From Mesaphorura yosii (lineage: Eukaryota > Arthropoda > Collembola > Poduromorpha > Tullbergiidae): a stretch of DNA of 64,000 nt. The notes below the pieces were generated by a model, which made no database searches, was not told the DNA's origin, and saw only the letters and a program-made list of their open reading frames with translations. The translations under genes and the position numbers were made by a program. Shown here piece by piece: positions 39,401 through 53,969 of this stretch. Position 1 is the first letter of the stretch, and each line of letters opens with the position of its first letter. The stretch covers positions 310,001 through 374,000 of the forward strand of contig WIXG01000027.1 of assembly GCA_009869945.1 (NCBI GenBank), given 5' to 3'.

Positions 39401-42400
39401 GCAAAGAACAATTATTTAATGTAGTTGAAGCCGGAGCCGAAAGATACAAAGTAGGAGTAAGCAGTGTTCGTAATGAAAAGGAATTAGGTCTGCGTCCACG
39501 TCATTAATGCCTTACGCAGACTCAAGTGCTAGACGCACTCATTCAAGATGAAAAGAACACTGAAAAGGTGTACAAAACTATTCATTTTATTTTTCAAAAA
39601 CGTAAGAATTAGAAATTCGAGAGCAACGTGGTGCTCCGCGAACTTTGGCTGCGAAGAGGTGCGGTGAAAGATATTGGATGCAAAGCCAGCAAGCAGCAGT
39701 TTACATTCCATTTCATTACAACGTAAGTTGAGTCGCTCCTCCGCCTGGATTAGGTCCAGAATTCTGTCTCGCAGAGAGGACCGACGTCTTTAAATGCTTC
39801 TGCAACTGCTTATTACGGTAGGATGACGCTATTATGCAAGTACATCGTTTTTGTGTCTCCTGACCCGTCCTTACTTTAGCCATTGTCGTCTATGGACGGT
39901 GTTTACATTTTGCTCCTGTTGTGAAAAATTAATCCTAACTCAAGTTTTAAGTAGAATTTCATGTACTCATGTCGTCTCTTGCGAGTAAATCTGGCGAGCT
40001 GTGCGAGTTTGCTTGGACGAAGGCCGTCGAATTTAGCATCGCGATTAATGCAAAGTCAATTGGAATCCAAGTCGACGTCTGAATTAGTCGCATGCAGCCT
40101 GTGACCCTTTACTGTTACTCGCACGGCTTACAGGGTTGGCTTACAGGACAAGAAAGGTTACAAATGTTTAAAATAATGGATTAATGGCGACAACGCCGTC
40201 GTTTTTAATAAAGTCACACAGACCCTCAGACAGACGCTAAAATATATCGGTACTTGGAGTACCAACACATGTTCTTAATTGAATTTCAGAATCCAAAATC
40301 AGCCGAGATCTGGCGACATGACTGGAGCGGCTTTGTCTTGTCGTCAGCCTGGTACTGAGTCCTATTTGCTTTCGAGTCAGTTTCTAAGGTTCTTGTCTTG
40401 GCAAACCGGAAGCAATATGGCAAACCCATGCAATAAGTGCGGCCGAAACAGTGACTTGCTGTTGCATGGCTGCACGCGTTACATGAAAGAGTATTTCGAG
40501 ATTATGCAAGGGATTACGGAGTGTTTATGATTTTCGTCTGGCCGGGCTTGACCGTCCGTTTTGCTCCAGGTTCCTTTGAGAATTCCATCATTGTGGTTGG
40601 AAGGACTGGACCAACTGATTAAATCTTATGGATTGAGTTACCCACTCCACCGCTAAACGTGCTGCTTGCATGCCTCCAATTCGCCTGCGTGGTAAAACGC
40701 AACCCTGCGTATGACTTTTCACTGAAGGAGACCTATTCCTCCGACTCGGCTCAGAATGAATACATTTTTCTGTCCACATTGTTGCACCGAGTGCCAATGT
40801 CATGTTGCATGCAGCTTTTCAACTGTGTGAACACTCCGAGGGCTCGACTGCTCTTTTACCATGCGACTGCATTGAATACCTTTTGGTTTTTATTTTGGTA
40901 AGTTGGTTTGTGCTTAAGGGCAAAATTTGATTCTTTTCTCGCGTCTTGTCGTGATGCCTGCCCTGTGTACAATTTCTTCTCAGGTCTCCGACTACCTTCT
41001 CGTATGCACAGCCAGCCAGCATGTTGTTGATGCGTATTCCGTGCGACTACAACAAGCTGTACATTGTACATACGTACTTATTACAATCATTCGTTTCTTT
41101 TAAATGGTACGTGCATTACTGCATCGCATCCCTCAAAACATCTTTCAACTTCTTGTGCACGCAGGCTGACCGACCGTCAAAACTTGTAGTTAGTTGAGTT
41201 TGACTGTTTCGAGAGACAACAAGTCCTTGTCGGATTTTAGCGCGCGGGTGTCAAGTCGTGCGCCGTGCTATACTTCGCATCTTCGTCTGCATCTGCAATC
41301 TGAGGTACGTGTTACAATTACTTCAGGAATTGGATTGTGGAGTGCACGCCGAAGTCTCACATTCTTCTCCAGTGGAGGGTCGTTGACGCCTTGTTATGTT
41401 TGTGACAGTGGACTGAGCGATCAGATGACTGCTTATCACATTGGACGACTAATCTCATTCATTCCTTATCTCCATAACCGTGTATGTTGTACCCTCACAC
41501 ATGGTCGCAACGGTGTGAGTCAATTACATTGCTACTCGCGTGCGGTTGTCTGTTTAGTTCCGTTCGCTCTTCAGCAAGTGCCATGCCGAACATATCAACA
41601 GTTTGAAGTAATTACAATAAAGTGTTGATTATTGCCTCATTTCCCACACTGCAAATCACAAGATCTTCTTGGAATTCATTAGTGTCTGTCACTGGCCAAT
41701 ATGCCTGAACGTGAATAATCTGCAATAACGGTAGTGGTGAGTAATGTAAACAAAGAATTGATTCCAGCTTTCAATCGTTTGAATCGCACGTGTCAATCAA
41801 CTGGGAGCCTCGGGCCAAAGTTTCCCGCAATTGTGTTCTTATACCGGTTTCAATTTGGAAATTATTCACCGCTGGATGCATTAATTGAATAATTCGATCA
41901 GTGAAAACCCCAAACAAGCAACGTGTGCGAATTTGTCTTCGAATTAAGGACGTGCGCCTTTTCATTTCATCATCGGAAAATCGTGCAATCCCAAAGATGG
42001 TGAAGGATTACTCATTTCTCAAGCTTTGTCCATAAGCAGTGGGCTGGACGCGAGACACGAGCGGCACAACTCAACGATGAGAAGAAACAAGTTTGGTTAA
42101 TTGCCTTGCCTGAATTAAATCTAGAGCTTCCCCGGAAGAGTGTTTCATTTTCCATTCCGCAAATGTGTGAAGTGTGAGATTATTTTTATTAACCCGCATC
42201 GCCAGCCAAGAAATCCAAAATTATGAGCTCGTCTAAATGGATCTCAGGGTTGGGCAACACTCTGAGTATGACCAAACTCGTCACACTACTCTTAGCTCAG
42301 ACGCTGATTCTGTGTTCAATATGTTGCAGTAGTAAAGTGTACTACGTGCATTGGAATACGTCGAATCCTATGTAAGTTCAATTCTCTTATCACTTGACGC

Positions 42401-45400
42401 CGTGTGCATTCGCTCTATTGATCTTCGCTATCTGCCAGTCAGTGGTGGCAATAATTGCCCCTATCATTGACACTGACTCACCATCCAGTTAGTACCATTC
42501 GTCATTATGTACATAATGAAAATTTTTCTATCATGCTTTGCTTCGCCCTTTGATCTCTTGCCGGCATATCCTCTTCTCTGCAATTTACAATTACTTTCAA
42601 TTAATTCTTCCCGTGCAACGATCTATTTAATTTTGAGTTAGCTTTGTACCTGGCGAGGTAATTTGTGGAATTCGATGAGATGTTGTTCGTGGCGTGGGAT
42701 GAGATAAAAGGCATCTCTGCCAAACCAACGATTAAATAATAGCTTGCTGACAATTTGTTGTTACTGAAACCACAACTCACAGTTTTAAGCGAGAAACACG
42801 GCCATGGCCATTCCAAGTGCAGTGCTAACCTTAAAAAGGAAAACTGTCAGAACGATGGAAATATAAAACTTCGTTGAAACAATGATTATCATCTGTTTCA
42901 TTTTTGGCTTCTTTAAATTGTGGGCAATCGCAGCAAACTTAATAATACAGAGAGGAACCGGCAAGCAGTACGAAGGACACAACTGGGCTGAAAAAGGTCT
43001 TTTATATTCGAGGGCAGAAACCGAGTTACTAATAATAATTCTTTTATTTTGTGAAATTAGTAAATGACTTGATGCAGCTTGTGAAATTATTGGCTTACTC
43101 GTCCCTTGCGTTCTGTGAGAGAGACGGGCAAGAAAGGAAAACCTATGATTACTGTAGTGCAATACTGTTTCGGAGTTTGTCAGGATGAACTTATCACTTA
43201 CGATCTCTGCTCGTCTTTTCGTTCTACCGATGGGCTCCGAGTTTCGGCTTTAGGACTCTGCACTTTGTCTCAAGAAGCTTTTGGAAGATATTTTGTCTGC
43301 CGTCTCTGTCTTATAAAATATTTACTTTTCGCTAAAAGTGCGGTATTTAAAACCCATTTTACAACTTGGAGGCAAAGTTTGCCGAGATTGGCACCACACA
43401 ACACGAGTTTTTCTTTACACTTTATTATTATTGTTATTACCCAATTTTTACTAGCATCTTATAGTCTGTGGGAAAATAAACTCGGGACTTTCTTACACAG
43501 AATTTCATGAGCAACAGAGCCACAACGCGCGCTTGTGTTATCTTGTAAGAGATATTAAAAAATATTGCCTCTACCTTTCTTCTACCCAAATTTAATTATA
43601 CAGTGGTTTTCTTTAAAGTGCGCTGCAAGAGAGCACAAGGTTAATTTTGTACGTGAGGAAACCATATTATTGAAAAGGGTATACGCGAAAACCGCATAAT
43701 TTTATGTGGGCATTATTAGACTTCTTTTTTTTACTAAATTACTCGGAAAATGAGCAAACTGTTATTAAAATGATTTTATTAGATAACTCATTCAAGGCAG
43801 GCCAATAGCGGCGGCACAGAGCGCGTTGAAATTATTATTTACCCAGCGCATGCAAAGACAGAGTTCAGAAACCCAGACTCAAACTTTACAGGCGAGGTTT
43901 TTAATCTCCAGGAAGAATCTTTTTGAGAAAAGCCCATTTTTAGTACCTCCATATTAACAAGAAAATGAAAAGCTTAACTTGATAATAAATAATATCTATT
44001 TGCACACAAGTAATTAAACTCCTGTGGACGATTCTGTGTGCTTTGGCTTCTCAGGAATCCTCGTTCGTTGTTGGTTTATAAAGTTAACATATTCAGCAGA
44101 CTCTTATTTGAATAATCGAACCAGGCAGCCGAACCCAAAGCGCTTCTTATTTATTTCTTGGAATTATCGAATGAATGAACTATCTGATGCGAGCGACTGA
44201 ACAGCGTCCATGAACATAAAAGGGTTCAGGTGAGAGATTATTTCAGGTGAATGCGTTATTCATACGCACTGGGTAAACATCCTTTTGTCCTCACTCGCAC
44301 TCCTGCATCGAGATTGAACGCAAACAAGAAATTTATAATTTCGATTTGTCGTCTTCAAGTAGCATCCAAATTCATTCCTCTCAAGTGCAAATTAATGCAT
44401 TACGCGTACGCATCAAGACGTCTTTTTGTTTAATGTCTGTGTAATAAATGCATTTTTGTGGCCATTTGTGATTCGGAAAACGCAACAAGTGCATTTGACA
44501 CCTTTTTTCATGTTCCCGCATTTGGTCAGCAAATAGACATTATTACAATACATTAAAATCACACCTTGGATTGGCTCTGTACTGTACAGAGTAAAGTATT
44601 AGTGGGGTCGTCCAGGACGAAATAAATGTGCGTTGTACGTTCTTCAATGGTGGTAATAATGTCTTGTTCCCGTACCCCATCCGAGTCCAAGTCGTACGTC
44701 CGTAAAATACAAAGTTTTGTTAAGTGAAAGCTCTTGAATTTGGAATCAAGGGAAAAACTTGAGTTTTTACTTTGCTTTTATAGATTTAAGTCTAAGTAAG
44801 CATTATTGTTGTTTCTTGAAGAGGTTTTAATATTGTGGCTATAATAGTCTGCGTCTTTTCTTCTCCGTGGCTCCTACGAGGATTTGTTAATGGAGTTTGA
44901 AGGACTTTTATTTTGTTGTTGTTTTAAGAGCATTAGCGCAGGAGTATGAAATAATGGTATTATGTTTTGAGAAATAAAAGACTGCGGAGCAGTGCAGCAG
45001 ACAATGCCAAGATCTTTACTTGTGCTGCTCAGTCATCGTCCCAACCAGGCTAACCTTACAAGTTAGCCGTTGCCTGCTTTTAACAGAACCATTTCATGCA
45101 ATAACCATTTCACAAGAGCAGAAACAAATAATAAAACTTGAGGTAAAGTTGGTAAAGTGCATAAGCAAAGGAAATGAAAATATGCTGCAACGTTCGACCT
45201 GGGCCTTATTAATACGAAAATATTGTTCAAACACCGTGCGTCCCATTGTTTAATATAGTAAGTGTTGGTATGGCCAGCAACTGAATTATGACTCTAGGAG
45301 AAGGATTTCAACGCTAAGTTTATTGCCTAATTGATTTAATTTCAACGTATGCAATTCTTAGTCAACCACAACAAAGATTCAGAGCATCTTTGCAAAATTT

Positions 45401-48153
45401 TGTTGTTTGGTCTGCAAAAACAGCGCTTTATGGCAAGTTACATATTTCTTCCTGTCCTGTTAGAATTGGCAAAGGGAACCTAAGTAGAAAAACCGCAAAT
45501 TGTACTTCGCGTGTTTTGGTGACCAGGCGATTTTTCTCGTGTTTCCGATTGCTTGAAGGGATAAAATGCCGACTGAAATAAGCCTTCTTGCTGTACTTGT
45601 TTCTATCCCAAACATAATTACATATTGTACTTGCGCTTGCGTTTTGGACACTTGTACTAGTATGGAATTGAACTCGGTGCTTTTGCTTTGAGAATAGACA
45701 TACCCTGAAGGGCTATCAATAAGATACGAAACGTACGTACGCATAGCTTATTGCAGTTCTGTCCGACCGTACCAAAAAGGTAAAAAAGGGTTTCCAGTTG
45801 AAGAATACCATTATAATGAATCTCTTTTCTCTTCGTGGGTGCAACAATGAAATATTATTCACACCTTGGCTTTGGCTTCGGTTTATTCACTTCATTGGAA
45901 CGAGGCAATTTGGCCCGGCCTGTCAGCTTTGCTATCAGCTATCACCGTCCTACGTTAGTTTACCTTACCTGAAGTCGTGGAATAGCATTCTTTGTAACTT
46001 TTCTTAAATCTCATCTCATCAGCACCATTTTGTTCTATCATTCGCCATTCACATGAAAAGATTAGGAATATAGTGTGTGGTGACTCGTCGCTTGTCTCAC
46101 ATAGGATTTTAATCTCATAACAATCAAACTTAATTTCAGAAACAAAAGGAATGACATGATGAGATTTTGTCTCATTTCAGTCCTTTTATCTGGCGTCGTT
46201 CTCCGAGACCAAGCCAGAGAAAGAATTTGTGAATTCCGTGTGGAATTCCGTTCGCTTTGAGATTGGAATTCTGAGAAAACTGATTTTATATGCAGAGGCC
46301 ATGAATGACTGCAGTAATTGCTTGGCGGACACACTGAGCCATGTTAAAGTGTGAATTTCTTTTATTGATTACAAAATTTTCAGGTGAAGTTTCGCTTTGC
46401 TAATATTTTTCTGGTGTTTCTTGTCCATCCGTCAGTCAAAAGTCAGGATGTCAAGAATGAAAAGAGAGACTCAGGACCAGTTTTCTTGTGTTCGTTCCTA
46501 ATTTACATTTTCTCGCTCTTCACGTGTGCAACCCACAAAGGCTCTTGTGGTTAATAAAATTTTTGCTTATTACTTACCTCACCAAACACGTACGAGCAGT
46601 CCGTCAAACAACATCGCGGAGAACCGCACCGCTTTCCCTCACCGGTGCCTTGATACCTCTGAGCCTCAGCGCCGCTTTAGCGTAGCCAGACATTAAAGAT
46701 GAGAGTTAGATCAGCAAGAGATATGAAAAATGCTTTAATAACTTGAGTCATGTTTTCGTTGGTGAAGAACTAATAAATATTTTTTCTTGCAAACCGAGAC
46801 ACTGCCAAACTTCCCATTTAATAATTCTTCAGAGGATGAGCCAACACTGCAGTAAGCAGGGGCAGCGGCAAAGCCACGCCATACTCGCAAGGAAGAAAGA
46901 ATTCTACCCTGCAGAAAGTAGTTTGGCAGTTTACACCTACCTCCTATTTCATGTCAGTTTTGTTCGAAATATAATACGCTTCTGCAACAGCAGCAGCGTC
47001 AGATGATGGATTCTTGCAATTTTATTATCATTTCTTATTAGCCAAAACAAGAGAAATGAAAAAAATTATTATTGTAAATAACAAACTGCAAACGTACACT
47101 TCGCAATGTGGTAACTAATAATGGGACACACCTTCCCTTCTCGTTCCTCACAAGGCAAATGAGAAGATTCTTAACCCTTCAACTCGCAAGCACATAAAAA
47201 GATCCGTTGAATTTTTCGGTTTGGTTGCATTGTTGAATCCTGGCTTTATTTTTGCTTTATTGCTCGGCTCAAAATGTCTCAACCAGCCTTTTTCTGATAA
47301 TTATATTTATTCACCATTCACTAGTTGATACTGGTACACAACCATAAGTCAGTGCAAATGAGTTTTACTCGAATGGAATTCTTCATAAACAGCAATCAGT
47401 AATAAGGGACCAAACTTGACAAGGGGAAGGCGGTTTGGTCCACACTATGTATTATGTGTTATGAATATAGATTAAACGATAAAGGAAGCAGAGAAGAGAA
47501 ACGAAACATCTCATCCTCTAAATTGTAATACCAATACCGTGTACGTACGTGTGTTGTGTGTAATGAAAAAATTAAGTGGTTCGAGAAATTGTGAGCCGCT
47601 TTTCAATCATTTGTCTTTTGTCGATGAAATATGCATCCATCCACGGCCAAGATTGGCAACAGCTACAGCGTTTTCTTGACTCTTTTGTAGGTTTACCCCA
47701 ACACAGTGCGTAGAATAAAGCGTGCACGCATTATGCATGGGAGCAAAGAGCAGGTCGCAATGCAGACATTTGAATGGCTGAGGCATTAAAAAGCATTTTA
47801 AAAGCTTCAAATTAGTATTTGTCTTTCTTCATCATGCTGGTCTATGTGGCGAAAACAAGTTTTTTTAATAAGGTTTCCTGAGAGCTGATAACAAACGAAG
47901 AGAAGTGAAGTGAAAAGGAACCCCAAATGAGTTGAACAAAGTATAGAAAACGCAATTGAGGATTGCCGGCGCGTTTTTAGTTCATTTAACTGACTTCCTT
48001 TCGATTGACTTTTTGCAAAAATTAATGTAATTGCTCAACACGGCGCTGTGGAGTCTCGTTGCCCTTTGTTTTCATCATCCTTATTACTGTAATTCAGTAC
48101 TTCTAATGTTTTCATCAAATTTATGATTAAGCACTCCGAGTACTTGCGATAAA
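33480..48153. other. No gene recognised, long desert
   Basis: The longest stretch without any candidate that stands out. The largest frames are 41,194-41,628 (plus, 144 codons from TTG), 43,106-43,510 (plus, 134) and 42,785-43,162 (minus, 125); none has a recognisable domain. AT-rich throughout. Confidence 0.55.
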
Positions 48154-48357
48154 ATGATAACACTTTTTCTCTCACACATCTTGAAACTAACAATTAGTTT
48201 TTATTGGCATGCTTATTACTGCGACTGGGAGTTTATGCATGAGCATTATTGCAGAGGGGTAAAATGTAAAATTGCTGCGTATGTAAATGCCGGGCAGGAT
48301 TCGGCGTCGTGTAAGAAAAGAGTAAAACGAGATGGTCCAGATTTAGTGGTCCGATAA
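48154..48357 (+). other. Unassigned small ORF, secreted-peptide-like, 67 residues
   Basis: The ATG is in a good context (A at -3). Residues 3-20 (TLFLSHILKLTISFYWHA) could act as a signal peptide. The remainder has four Cys, at residues 23, 33, 38 and 53, enough for two disulfides, and a furin-like site RVKR at 56-59 before the C-terminal DGPDLVVR. The layout resembles small secreted peptides or prohormones in animals, but no family is recognised and the pattern could arise by chance. Confidence 0.15.
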
Positions 48358-51300
48358 AATATGAGCAATATAATGGTCATCATCATCAACATCGTCCTTC
48401 ACCATCGTCGGTCAGCCCGGCTGAACGCAGTGAATCCAGCGGGCAGCCAAACTGCTCTACTGATCGAACTAAGTCAACTGTAAAAATACGGGACGACGGA
48501 CCACCTACCCAAATCATTTTGAAAGATGACCACTGATTATTACCGCACTGCTCTTTTACTTGACTTTAATTTGGTACCCTTAAAGTGAGGCCGAGCGCTT
48601 TGCCTTTTCCTATTGTAATCTTTCCATTTTTAGGCGGTCGTTTTTATTCCATCGTTAAATAATGTGACATACTGTTTCAGAGCCATTCCCATTATCCACC
48701 TTGTCTCGTCCCGTTGAACTGCAGTACAATATAAAATCTCGAATTTGATTGCATCGAGATGCAGCGACCAGAAAGGGGAACTAGTCGCATGCAAAGTACA
48801 TTCATGATGCACATGCTGCACATAAACGCCGAACAGCAACATAGATTTGATTAAGCAGGAATCTACAGGATCTCTTAAAGAGATGCGTGATTACCTTGGA
48901 GAATACATTCGCTCGTTTAATTATTCTGAAAACAAAAAAGATCAAAGATAAATCCCGGACTTGAATCGCATTGTTGTATTCTGGAACGCTTTTCCAGGCT
49001 CAACGGCAACAACAACAGCGGTGTTGACATGAATGAAAATGATGTTGACCTGAAATTGTAAAAAAAAGAATGCAAGACAAGATGATCAGGTTGCCTCACG
49101 TATATTTTCATCAAGGTTTTCCTTTTCGTCTCGACTTTTCGGACAGAACGACGACTGGAATATTTGTTGTTGATATTTGAGAAGGTTTTTGTATTTTTAT
49201 TTGATGGCGACAAGACTCAAGTCGAGTCTTCGTTTCCCAAATATTTTCATGTTGTTTGTTTGCTGGCTGGCTGGCTTTGTGCAGCAAGCAATTATATAAT
49301 AAACGAAATCCACACCGTTTATTTACTGTCTATGTCCTGTACACTTGAAAGGCTCAACCTCGTTCTACCGTCGTCGACATGGCATTTTATTGGAATAGGA
49401 AATGAGTTTATTGGAATAGGTTGACTGAGCAATTAAAGTTTCGCAGGAGAAACGAAACGGGAATGAGAAGTTCATGGATTTATATTGATAATGATTCAGC
49501 ACAGTGCAAGCATGGTAGACTTTTGGAAATGGGAGAGACGAGCATTTGATATGATTAAAATCTCTAATGCATACGCTTACAACAAAAAGAGTCAGCAGAC
49601 AACATGATCCAGTCTCGACAGCATTATCGCCCACCAGAACTCGAATTTACATTGCACAACGCAAATACGGAGAGCAAAGTGTACTCAAGATACAGTCTAC
49701 ATAAGCAATATGAGAAATAGAAAGCCGTTGTGTAGAAAGCAAAATCAAATGACTATAATTAGATTTGCTGCAGTGAGAATTTCAGTGTGCAACTTGGCCA
49801 GACTCTGTAACTTATTCATTTGCGATTCTTTAACAAATGTTTCCTTGTATGAGGTTGTGTTCAGGGCTTTCTCTCTACCGTACACACTATTTGTGTGTGT
49901 GATCGCCTGACTGTGAGACTGTGACTTCGAGCTTTCCCTGAAAGCCGCTCAAACGGGATGGGAATGGTAACACTGTGGTCGTGGTTTGCAAGTAGCTTCT
50001 AATAAGCTCAGTGTCTGTGCTCATAATGGCTTGTAGAATTTGGCTTTGACTGACTTTGGCTTATGCTTGTGTCCTTTCTGCTTTCTCCTCTTCACTTCCT
50101 CCACTTCGGTATACAAATAGCTAATAGCGCTTGAATTAGGTTGATGAAACTGAAGAGTGCTGCTGTTGTGTACTTCGTGGTGGCATGCCAGCATTTGAGC
50201 CATGTTCCTCCAGTATACCGTCCACATTTTGAGTAATTACTTGTAGCTTGCGTCTGGCGTATGACATGCTGCGTGGCTATTGAATTTCTGCTTTCCTATT
50301 CTGCGAAGAGCAGAGCTTGCAAAATAATTTACGAAGCCGTGATGTGCCTTTCCAGTGCATTATAAATGTGTGGCAGAAGATAAAAGCCACATCGCATACA
50401 TTTATTATAATTTAACACATATCGTTCGTGCATGTGAGATACGCTGTTTTGTGTGGTTTGTGTGTCACCGTGTGATGTGTGTTGACACGTTGATGGGTTT
50501 CAAGTTTTTTCATCATCTTAACTCTTTCTCCTCCACTGCTACGCTGGAACATGATCGAGAACATCCCATCAGCTAATGTAATCATTCATGTCATCGTCCG
50601 TCGTCCTGCTCATTTGGTCCTTGTCTTGTTGGTTGCATTATTTTTCGTTCTTGATCGCTTTTGTACAAACTTTGGACCCTGCGTACTGTTTGTGTCGTTT
50701 CCCGTTGAGCTGGCCTGCTCTCTCCGACGCAACTTCAAAGTCAGACTTTTGAATGACGACCCGACACATGACTTGACTCTGAAACAGAAGAGAACAACAA
50801 CGCTTTTTTCTGTAAAATATTATATATTATTATTATCGAAAGGAAGGCAATTTTTTCCTATGTCAAGAAACTTTTTTATAGTTTCACGAGACACCTTTTG
50901 CGCACGCATCAAGAAACAAAGTTTAGAGTCAAATTCATCACGTAAAAAGTTTAGCACTTAACACAACAAAGCGACATTTATTTTGCTCGTTGCACCATGA
51001 TGTCTGTGAATTATAAGATGCATGATTCGAGAGCAGGCTAGCAAACCACCAAGGCAGTCTGATAATCTGAATTTATAATTAAATTTGAAATATTGATCCC
51101 ATGATCATATCGCGATCTGACATCTCGGGATGGTTCTCGTCTGATTCAGGGAAACCGGTTGGGGCGACCCACATTCATAATACAAAATACTGAATTGATT
51201 TGGATTAATGATGCTCTCTGCTGGCGGGTAACCCGGCCGGCTGAGTAAGAAGTAATTTACACGTAGCCTTGCATCGATTATTTGTCAGCTTCGAAGCTAA

Positions 51301-51830
51301 ACCGATTACAGTTAGTTACACCTCATTGTGAATACGTATGAGATGGTCTTTTGCATTGACTTGTGTTCAGCTGCTACTCATCAATGTTAACATGAACATT
51401 TTCGTACGATTATGAGCGAGATGTATCCGCTAATTTTCTGACTTTGGCTGTGCTGAATTTTGGCCGTCTGTGATTATCGCTTCTTTTGCCTGTGCTAAAT
51501 CTACATGCACTACTTGCACTCAGGACGAACTCTCTTGATAATTCACCGAATAGTCGTAGCTGCTCTTTCTCCTTACTCATCTCATCACATTTATAAAAAA
51601 AACCAAAAGTGGTTTCAGAGAATTTTTTGTATACCTTCTCCAAGTTTCATTTGAACCAAATGGTGGAAGTTCGTACTAAAATTGGTCAGATGAGCGGAGC
51701 AGAAGACAAGTTGTTTAGAATTGTATAGACCGAGAAACAAGCAAGAAGCGCACTGTCCATGGGGAATAGAGCAGTTAATAGGTGTTTAATAAAAGTCAAC
51801 TTCAAGTTCTTCGATTCTTGTTCGCTGGCT
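48358..51830. other. No gene recognised
   Basis: Short open frames only, the longest at 50,551-50,961 (plus, 136 codons) with a hydrophobic stretch LVLVLLVALFFVL but no family match. Confidence 0.55.
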
Positions 51831-51979
51831 TGTTAACTATTATGACTTTTTACTTCCTTCCAAGCATGGCCGGAGTGCGATGCAATGCTGCAATAATAAC
51901 GCAATGTCAAAATCTTTTAGAACCTATTACTCAAAAGAATTATGACTTGGAGCAGGCAGGTCGAGTTGCATTAAGTTAG
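51831..51979 (+). other. Candidate acceptor-led open block
   Basis: A tract on the plus strand, ACTTTTTACTTCCTTCCAAG, ends at 51,865 and would make a strong splice acceptor. The open block after it reads AGVRCNAAIITQC, then QNLLEPITQKNYDLEQAGR, before a stop at 51,979. The only donor-like site nearby (GCAG then GTCGAG) is weak. If unspliced, the upstream hydrophobic residues FLFAGLLTIMTFYFL would look signal-like, but the frame lacks an early ATG. No family recognised. Confidence 0.1.
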
Positions 51980-53541
51980 AGCGAAATAAAAAAAATCACC
52001 ATGTTTTTCTTTTGGATCGCTGGCAATTGCTCATGCCATTATCAAACCACGCTCATTTAATACTGTTCTAATTCCAATTTGTGGATCCTCTTCACGCATT
52101 TCAGCACAGATATTAAACTCGTAATCTGAACCTTTTAAAAATTGCCAAGATTTAACCTATTAATTAGATATTTTATGATTCATGATTTGTTGCCCATCAA
52201 GTACCAAAATCGCTTAACTCGTATGCTATTGGAATTTTAAGCAAACGCCAAAAGTTCATCGGCAAACGTTTTACATGCACTGCATCGTATTGCGCGGTTG
52301 AAATGAGGAAACAAGAAGTTGAGAGGTAACATTCGTCTTGTGCATTCTTTTTGGTCAAAACCCTCGGCGTAATAAATAATATTGCGTCGGACAAGATAGG
52401 CAATGAAATGTGATTTTAATCAATTGAAATCTGTGCAAGGTAATAGCAGAGAAGCCATACAGTAAGGAGTTGAATGTGTTGGTGGTATTAGTATTAATGA
52501 CGAGGACTTACGGCCAGGACCAGGACTCTCTTTCCTACTGCATTAGATATCGAGTATTATTATTATTATTATTTATTATTCCTATGGTGGAGAGATGCAG
52601 GAGATGATGACTCCTGATGATGACGATGAATACAGGTTCTAATGATCAGACATTTCTGGGCATTGCAACTGCACGGCCTTCGCGCTCGCATTCTGCTATC
52701 AATAGAGGAAGATTTCTTCGGTTGTCTGCCTTCTTGATACTGTGATAGACAGATACATATTATTCATGATCATTATCGAGTTTGGAGAGCCCAAACCCGG
52801 TCCTCTCCTCGACAGATTCCAAATTGATCTTCTGCAGATGCATTCCTGCTCGGATAGACCTCAATAACTCATACGAACGGAAACTAAGCCACTGTGGTGA
52901 GTCGCAGCATATTTTTGGTTTAAAAATTCCAAAAGAAGTGAGCACGGCAATGTCACAGAAGTAGGTTCGTATTAATTATAAAGAGAGGAAAGATGGGTCA
53001 CACGCAACAATGATGTACGACTGTGTACATCCCATTGTCACGGTGGAATCAATCTGGAAAAGAGGACCCAACTGGAAGCATGTAAAGGTAGATGAGGAAT
53101 GTATTTCTCCAGTGGAATTACACTTGAGAAATACAGTGTAAGACAAGGAAGCCTTGTCTCTCCTTTCGTTGATGATGAGACACAAAAGTGAGCCAACCTC
53201 ATGACATGAGTGATCACGGGTTTATATGTTCGCTAAGCAGCTCTGTACGTGTCATGCTTGTCCTGGTTTATGCATCCAGCTCGAAATTAGAGGTCGTGCA
53301 TGCACGAAGCGAGAGTTCGGATTAAATAAATTGTATCATCATCGTGCAACGCACGAGGAGAATGTCTGCTCTTTCTCGTGTCCCATATTTACACTGAATG
53401 GCATTCTGGAACCAAAGTCTCCCTTGAAATTTAAAACTTACAATCGTAGTCCTATATTTGTACTTTTTACGGCCTCAACATTTGATATCGTTATATTGTG
53501 TACTACATAAATAACAATGGTAATAATATGTAAAGAACTTT
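51980..53541. other. No gene recognised
   Basis: Short open frames and the (ATT)n microsatellite; nothing further is seen. Confidence 0.55.
52555..52580 (+). repeat. (ATT)n microsatellite
   Basis: Six consecutive ATT units, then an interrupted TTATT continuation. No LINE sequence is seen beside it, so I treat it as a plain microsatellite. Confidence 0.85.
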
Positions 53542-53969
53542 TTACTCTGAAATGTTTCTGAAAGGACAAAAACTTCTGCATCTCAGCCGTACACTTTGAG
53601 TGGAGCAATTATTTCTAATTTCAAAAAGGCTTCCTGCTGTGCACGATTTTGTACCTCTATTTCTTCTCTGGCCTGCATTCTCATATTCTGTATGGATTTG
53701 GTCCCGTCGGAAACTCAAACTGCGGCCCAACGCGGTTCGAGTTTCAGAGAAGCGCGTGGACGCAAAGATTCGTGGCTTGCCTGTCCCGGTCGTCGCCTTC
53801 GTCTTCGTCATCTCGTCGTTGTCATCGGGAAATAATGGAAGCGCAGTCCAGTGAGCTATTGAGCACAAAGTACAACTGCATTGTTGTAAAACTCGAGAAA
53901 AGCAAACGCAAAAGTAAGAAATACAAAAAATTAGCTGTTAAAGCAAGTACGATGATGATCATGAGCTGA
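53542..53969. other. CpG-rich patch open in several frames
   Basis: Three plus-strand frames (53,596-53,835, 53,600-53,854 and 53,649-53,969) and one minus-strand frame (53,542-53,868) are open together. The minus-strand translation is Arg-, Thr- and Ser-rich and looks disordered (DDNDEMTKTKATTGTGKPR onward). Simultaneous openness with raised GC content at about 53,700-53,850 is best explained by composition, but a GC-rich exon is possible. No splice pair is convincing. Confidence 0.2.

Noticed and set aside
52555-52580. (ATT)n run as a second LINE 3' tail
   Set aside because: Neither side shows the LINE C-terminal motifs on either strand.
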